Positions 59,241 to 64,000 of a DNA stretch of 64,000 nt are shown here, in pieces. Source of the stretch: Biomphalaria glabrata (lineage: Eukaryota > Mollusca > Gastropoda > Planorbidae); the NCBI RefSeq assembly GCF_947242115.1, contig NC_074723.1, positions 25,318,543 to 25,382,542 on the forward strand, read 5' to 3'. Under the pieces are notes generated by a model. It saw nothing but the letters and a program-made list of their open reading frames with translations. It had not been told where the DNA came from and ran no database searches. The translations under genes were made by a program, and so were the position numbers. Every line of letters starts with the position of its first letter. Within the stretch, counting starts at the first letter, position 1.

Positions 59241-59778
59241 TATTAAGATATAATTATAGAATCTAGACTAGTTATTTATGTACATAAAATATATAAATAA
59301 AAGATAAAATTTATGCAGGCCTAGATCCCATAAATTTATAATTGATCCAGATCTATCAGTAAAAGTTACCTTCGATGGGAAGTTTTACCCAATCTAATCT
59401 ATACAAGACAATTTATAATCCATGCCTCGCGTACACCCCATACATTAAATAATAGTTCCCATTCCATGCCATGCCCAGACCCATGAGTTCATGAAATAAT
59501 AAATGATGTGGTGTCAAGTTGGATCTATCCCCTGAAATTCAGCACTTTAATATAAAACTCTCATATCTAGTTAATTATTTGCTATGACACTCTGATCAAC
59601 TTGGACTTGTGTGATACATATATGTTTCTTATCAGATTTAATGAATGAAGTTTTGGTGCATTTTAAGGCTACAAAAGTATCATCAGGTGCATTCTAACCA
59701 TTGGTATTTTTCCTGGCAACATTTCTATTCTAGTCTGTGATAAATTATAAATTTAAAAAAATGTTTGTAATGTTTCAG

Positions 59779-59904
59779 TTATTAACAAGTAGAACCATGC
59801 CAACCAGTTCTGATGATGTACCAGAATGGCTCAAGGATCATACTTATACTATTTCTACTCTCTGGGCAGACATTAATAATATTAGCATCCATTCAATATT
59901 TATT
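59779..59904 (+). CDS. Candidate coding exon of an unknown gene
   Basis: A good acceptor (ATGTTTCAG) and a GTAAGT donor bound 126 bp. From the ATG at 59797 it reads 36 codons in phase 0 (MPTSSDDVPEWLKDHTYTIS to NISIHSIFI). A further splice-bounded segment at about 60249-60317 (TTACAG acceptor, GTAAGG donor) would end the frame after 12 codons if joined in phase. It may be a 5' coding exon of a gene continuing past the window, a short peptide, or a non-coding RNA exon. Confidence 0.4.
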
Positions 59905-60925
59905 GTAAGTACTACTATACAATTTTTATTTTAGTTATCTAAAAGATGTTTTATGAAGTGTGATTTTCATGGTCAAGCAACATCCAAATATCGGGGGATG
60001 GAATTTAACATTTTTCTCTAGTTTTTTTTTTATAACACTCTTAAGCAAATTCATCTTTCATGAATGCCTAATATACTTGGCTGTTGTGCAGGCCATTCCT
60101 TTACAATAAACTGTTAGATGAAATTAGGCAAAATTATGTCTGATAATTTGTATGTTTGATACAACAATGTATTCAATTTAATAATATTATTTTTTAATTT
60201 TAATGTTTTCAAAAGAAATTAGCCATTATGCCTAATTGTATAATTACAGTTATGTTTGGAAATGCAAGAAAAAGGCATGCATTCCTGACAAGTCAATGAT
60301 TGGTTGCACCTCTTAAAGGTAAGGTACTGCAATTTTTCCCTATGCACTTTTCTCATAAGCTGAAGTACTTGTATTTTTGAAAAACTAGTTTTCCATGAAA
60401 ATGTAAATCATAATATATGTTATAGTTGCTTTTAGATGAGTGCAATGTCCATCAAATTAACTGAATATCTGCCTTCACCTTTAGTAATAATTCATAACTA
60501 TTAAGGTCAGGGCCATGTCTACACATTAACGCAGTAGCTCCTTTTAGGTACAGACTATTTTTAGAATAGCAAAATTATATAATTATACTTAATAACATAT
60601 ATACGTTTAGCATGGTCAACACATATGTCACACATATTTTTATTTTTTTAAAATCCTTTTATTTATTTTTATAACTAGATAACTTTCTGTTATGAGAAAA
60701 GATGAGATTCTTGGACTCCTGCATAGCACCACCAGAAAGGAAAATCCCATCATGTTGCAAAATAAAAGTCTTGGACCAATTTTAATTTAAGATATATATA
60801 TTATACTGTAAGCTCTATACATATTTATGTATATCCTGTCATTCAGCCAACAGGTTTGGATTTAGTATTTCTTTAAATCTGTTTGATATTGTACTTGAAA
60901 ACTATTAATCTGAGCCCCATTAAAA

Positions 60926-61435
60926 CAATAGGGAGTGCAGTGAATGAGTGGTAAAGCACTTGGCTTCTGAACTGAGGGTTCCTGGGTTCAATTAAGACTG
61001 GGATTTTCAATTTCAGAATTCATAAGGCTAGGGATACATGGCAATAGTAAGGAATAAGTAAAGGCAGTTTGGGGATCCATGGCTGAATGGTTAAGTCATG
61101 GGTTTGAATCTCTGTGAAGACTCGGGTTAAATTTTTTTTAGATTTTTGGGTGCCCCTGAGTCCACCTAACTCTAATGGGTAGCTGACTTTTGTTTTGGAA
61201 AGTAAAGATGGTTGGTTGTTGTGCTGGCCACATGATGCACTGGCCAAAGAATCAAATGACCTTAACATCATCTGCCCTATAGATTGTGACGTCTGAAATG
61301 GGATTTTTTTTCAAAAGGTGGTTGGTTGTTGTGCTGGGTACATGACACCCTCGCTAACCATGGGGCACAGAAACTGATAAACTTTATATCATCTGCCCCA
61401 TAGATTGCAAGATATGTAAGGGAAATTTTACTTTT
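60926..61435 (+). repeat. tRNA-derived SINE, compound
   Basis: Two tRNA-like heads are visible: GAATGAGTGGTAAAGCACTT with GGGTTCAATT (60940-60982), and GGCTGAATGGTTAAG with GGGTTTGAATC (61080-61110). A central domain follows (61140-61305: TGCCCCTGAGTCCACC, GTTGTGCTGGCCACATGA, CATCATCTGCCCTATAGATT) and is repeated in part at 61315-61430. The 9118-9260 fragment is the same domain. Confidence 0.7.
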
Positions 61436-62928
61436 TAAAAATTAAAATAAGAATCTATCAAAAGTAAACATAAAATATGGTGCATTCTCCTTAAAACTAA
61501 AACCTGGTGCGAAGGTTTAAAATGTTGGCAAAAAAAAGCAACATCATATATTCTTAATTCCCTTTGCAAAACTTACTGAGAAGAACATGCATGTTGTTCC
61601 CTCATAATTTTCTTGACAGAGGAAATCTTGTTTATATTAGATTTGAATTAAGCAAATTAAGAAAAAAATTATAATCATTATTTCAAATGGTTGTATCTAA
61701 ACCTTATGAATTATTTTTCCGTTATAAGTATATTGAGATTAATGGATAATCATGAAATTGTAAAATAATTGCTGCTATCATTCCATTGACTAAAGAACCA
61801 TAATTTTTTTTTTTTTAAATTAATTTCAAAATGATTTTTTTCAAGCATAGAGTTCACATAGATCTGTGAATTTTTTTTTTTATTTGACTAATGCTTCAAT
61901 TTTATTGTATCATATTAGTTGTTAATTTTTATTACCCAGAATATTTAAAAAATGAGTACACTATTTTCATGTAATAATGTAACTTGGTATTCACACAATA
62001 CTCAAAATACACCATAATCTTTAGGCCATACAGATTTGTATAAATTAACTTGTTTAAATACATTGTAAATGTATACTGTTTGGATAAGAATAAAGTTTTT
62101 CTGTAGACAATTATTGTTCAAGATTTGTTGATGCTCCTGCTTAATCAATTATATATACAGGTCATTAGTTTTAACACGTCTGATAATAAATGACAGTACA
62201 AGTTAGTGAATGAAAATTGGTCATTATTTCAGCTGCTTTAGTCCTACATCAATGTGAGGTACCAGTACTTTGATTGTGTCATGTAATAATTTAAAGCAAT
62301 ATTTTGAAATGAATAGTCTGTAGAATTGACAGTAAATACATTTAAGTGATGGGCTGTGATCTGCGTGAATTGGGAGCTGATCATGTATTAAATTTGTGTT
62401 TTTGATCTTTACTTCAAGTAAATGTTAATGAGCAATTAATTTTTAATGAATAAATAATTTAAAAATAAATACAAAAGAACCATAAACATCTACTTTAGTT
62501 TAATAATTTTTTTTCATCAGAACAGAATTTCCAACTTTGCATTCTTAAAATAAAATATAATTTATTAAGAGTAGAGTCAGAACACAAAATCATAGTTTTA
62601 AAATATTAAGTAAATTAAGCTAAGCTGTGATCTCTTATAAACATTTGTATATAGACTATACACAATTTAATTATTATTTTTCATCAAATTGCAGGAACTA
62701 GTAAAACCATAGTCAATGAAATAGTAATACTAGTAAATGAGATAAAAGTAAACTAAATATCATCAATGCTATTGAAGCCACACTTGTTTTTTTTTTTTTA
62801 TCTAGTTTGGTGGACTGCAATTAAAGTTGCTATTAATTTTACTGATCGTCTTAGCTGAAGTGCCAGTGTCGTCTCTTTGAAACCTAAGCTTATTTTCTTG
62901 GTAACTGGAAGTCCAGATATTTGGAGTT
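61436..62928. other. Unassigned AT-rich sequence
   Basis: No gene, RNA or repeat recognised. Confidence 0.4.
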
Positions 62929-63395
62929 TCATTTTAAGCACCTATACTTTCCGAAATGGCATTCCGATAGGCTAAACCATTTGCCTAACATGTCATGCAC
63001 GTAAAGAGGTACCACAGAAATGCTTAGGCGCCAACTTACTTTAACTGACATAGAATAAGAGAGCACCTGGTTGCATACAGCTTCAGAACGAGACAGCTGG
63101 AGGTCACTTACAAAGGTGTGGTATACACCAATGAAAATTAATTGCCGAGGGTAGATGGCAAAAAAAAAAAAACTGATTCTACCACAGGTGGACAATGGTT
63201 ATGCCTGTGCTCAGTGTGGCATAATATGTAGGTCACAGCTGGGGCTGAGTAGCCTCTGGAAACATAGCATTCCTCATAAGTCTTAGGAATCAAAGACAAG
63301 CCTATCATTTTTGTAGCATAGTTTGTAGCTTCTGTAAATGCATGAAATGCCGACACAAGTCCTCTGTGAGTTTGATGGATTATAAACATCTTACT
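62929..63395 (-). other. Possible decayed coding sequence
   Basis: The minus strand from 63389 reads MFIIHQTHRGLVSAFHAFTE and on to CHTEHRHNHCPPVVE; the following 250 bp are also higher in GC than the flanks. I cannot place it in a family. It may be a decayed transposon or pseudogene. Confidence 0.25.
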
Positions 63396-63699
63396 TCTTT
63401 GCCTTATATTAAATGGTCCTTCTCTCTGTTCCTCTAGGTACTTGCGTTTATCTAAATATCATTGATATATCGTAACATGTCATCAAAATAAAAGATAGAA
63501 TCTCTGCAACTCGTGTACAAGTCAGAAGTCATCAATCACACTTGCCATTTAAAAAATAACAATTTAGATTAGTCAAATTAGTGACTTATTATTCGATTCA
63601 TTTAGGCCTATAAATTTTTTATTTGAATATATAATGATCCTTTACACTTTGTGACTTTACTAGTAGACTTGTTGAGCTAAAGTCGGAAGTACACATTGA

Positions 63700-63990
63700 G
63701 TTTTACTGTGATCTACTAGATCTAGATCTATATATATATATTATATAGTTATATTGACGTAGAGAGAGTATCTCATCAATAGTATCTGTCATATCCGATC
63801 GTGATCAGTAGGCGGCTGCAGGTTTATAGATCTATTCCATGACAAAAACCCTGGCTAGATTTAGATCTACTGGTCTAGACATCTAGATCTAACTAGAATT
63901 AAACTAGAAAACTGAATTAGAGAAGTAGCTTTCTGGATCTAGAACCAGAATCTATATTATTAATATTAGATCTAGTTGCGTCGAACGCTT
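63700..63990. repeat. AGATCT/TCTAGA island
   Basis: Clustered TAGATCTAGATCT words at the window's right end. Confidence 0.55.
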
Positions 63991-64000
63991 AATTTTTGGT

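Noticed and set aside
61073-61112. Possible tRNA-Leu/Ser gene
   Set aside because: A- and B-box-like words are present but there is no cloverleaf; it is the head of a SINE.

Overview
The window looks like AT-rich animal nuclear DNA from a gastropod mollusc, most likely a freshwater pulmonate (planorbid or physid-like). The evidence is spliced genes with GT/AG introns, an animal-type eIF5A, tRNA-derived SINEs, many hAT transposons and non-LTR retrotransposon pieces, and islands of the palindromic words AGATCT and TCTAGA, which I associate with such snails. The species call is inference. No rRNA gene, functional tRNA, CRISPR array or prokaryotic operon is seen.

Host genes: (1) 583-17270, plus strand, is the 3' part of a coiled-coil protein gene. 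Nine exons keep one open frame of about 509 codons; I do not recognise the protein. (2) 22535-29645, minus strand, is a complete eIF5A gene: four coding exons, 157 aa, hypusine site intact. A possible 5' UTR exon and NRF1-type promoter lie at 34425-34469. Genes 1 and 2 converge. (3) 41264-43721, plus strand, is a complete three-exon small heat shock protein gene of 148 aa. (4) 40630-40935, plus strand, is a possible first exon of an unknown gene with a faint PEX11-like look. (5) 59779-59904, plus strand, is a possible exon of a gene or non-coding transcript.

Most of the remaining sequence is mobile DNA. Two short LTR retroelements (5067-8291 plus strand; 52273-54101 minus strand) have unrelated LTRs. 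They share a tRNA-Leu type primer site, a related SAP-domain protein and a similar block before the polypurine tract. A solo LTR of the first family lies at 37700-38421. At least six hAT-type elements or ends are visible, several with readable 8-bp target duplications (11714-13318, 18659-18858, 34969-37580, 41852-42055, 47544-47709, 49383-49543). Non-LTR fragments of at least three kinds are present: one ending in AAGAT repeats (24262, 34883, 55141), one ending in GGTAAA-like repeats (4160-5035, 46600-47315), and one with a C-terminal Cys/His extension (19340, 38780, 48490). An endonuclease-bearing fragment lies at 47320-48420.

Layout: 1-17.3 kb is the coiled-coil gene with transposon-filled introns. 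17.3-22.5 kb is intergenic. 22.5-34.5 kb is eIF5A with long introns. 34.5-40.3 kb is nested transposons. 40.3-43.9 kb holds the orphan exon and the heat shock gene. 44-57 kb is a mobile-element graveyard. 57-64 kb is AGATCT-rich DNA, one candidate exon and a SINE. The host genes are unrelated housekeeping or stress genes and show no sign of acting as a cluster. The most unusual items are the paired SAP-encoding LTR elements, the AGATCT/TCTAGA islands with a decayed tandem repeat and a hAT-type element that contain them, and several unnamed repeat families seen here in two copies each.
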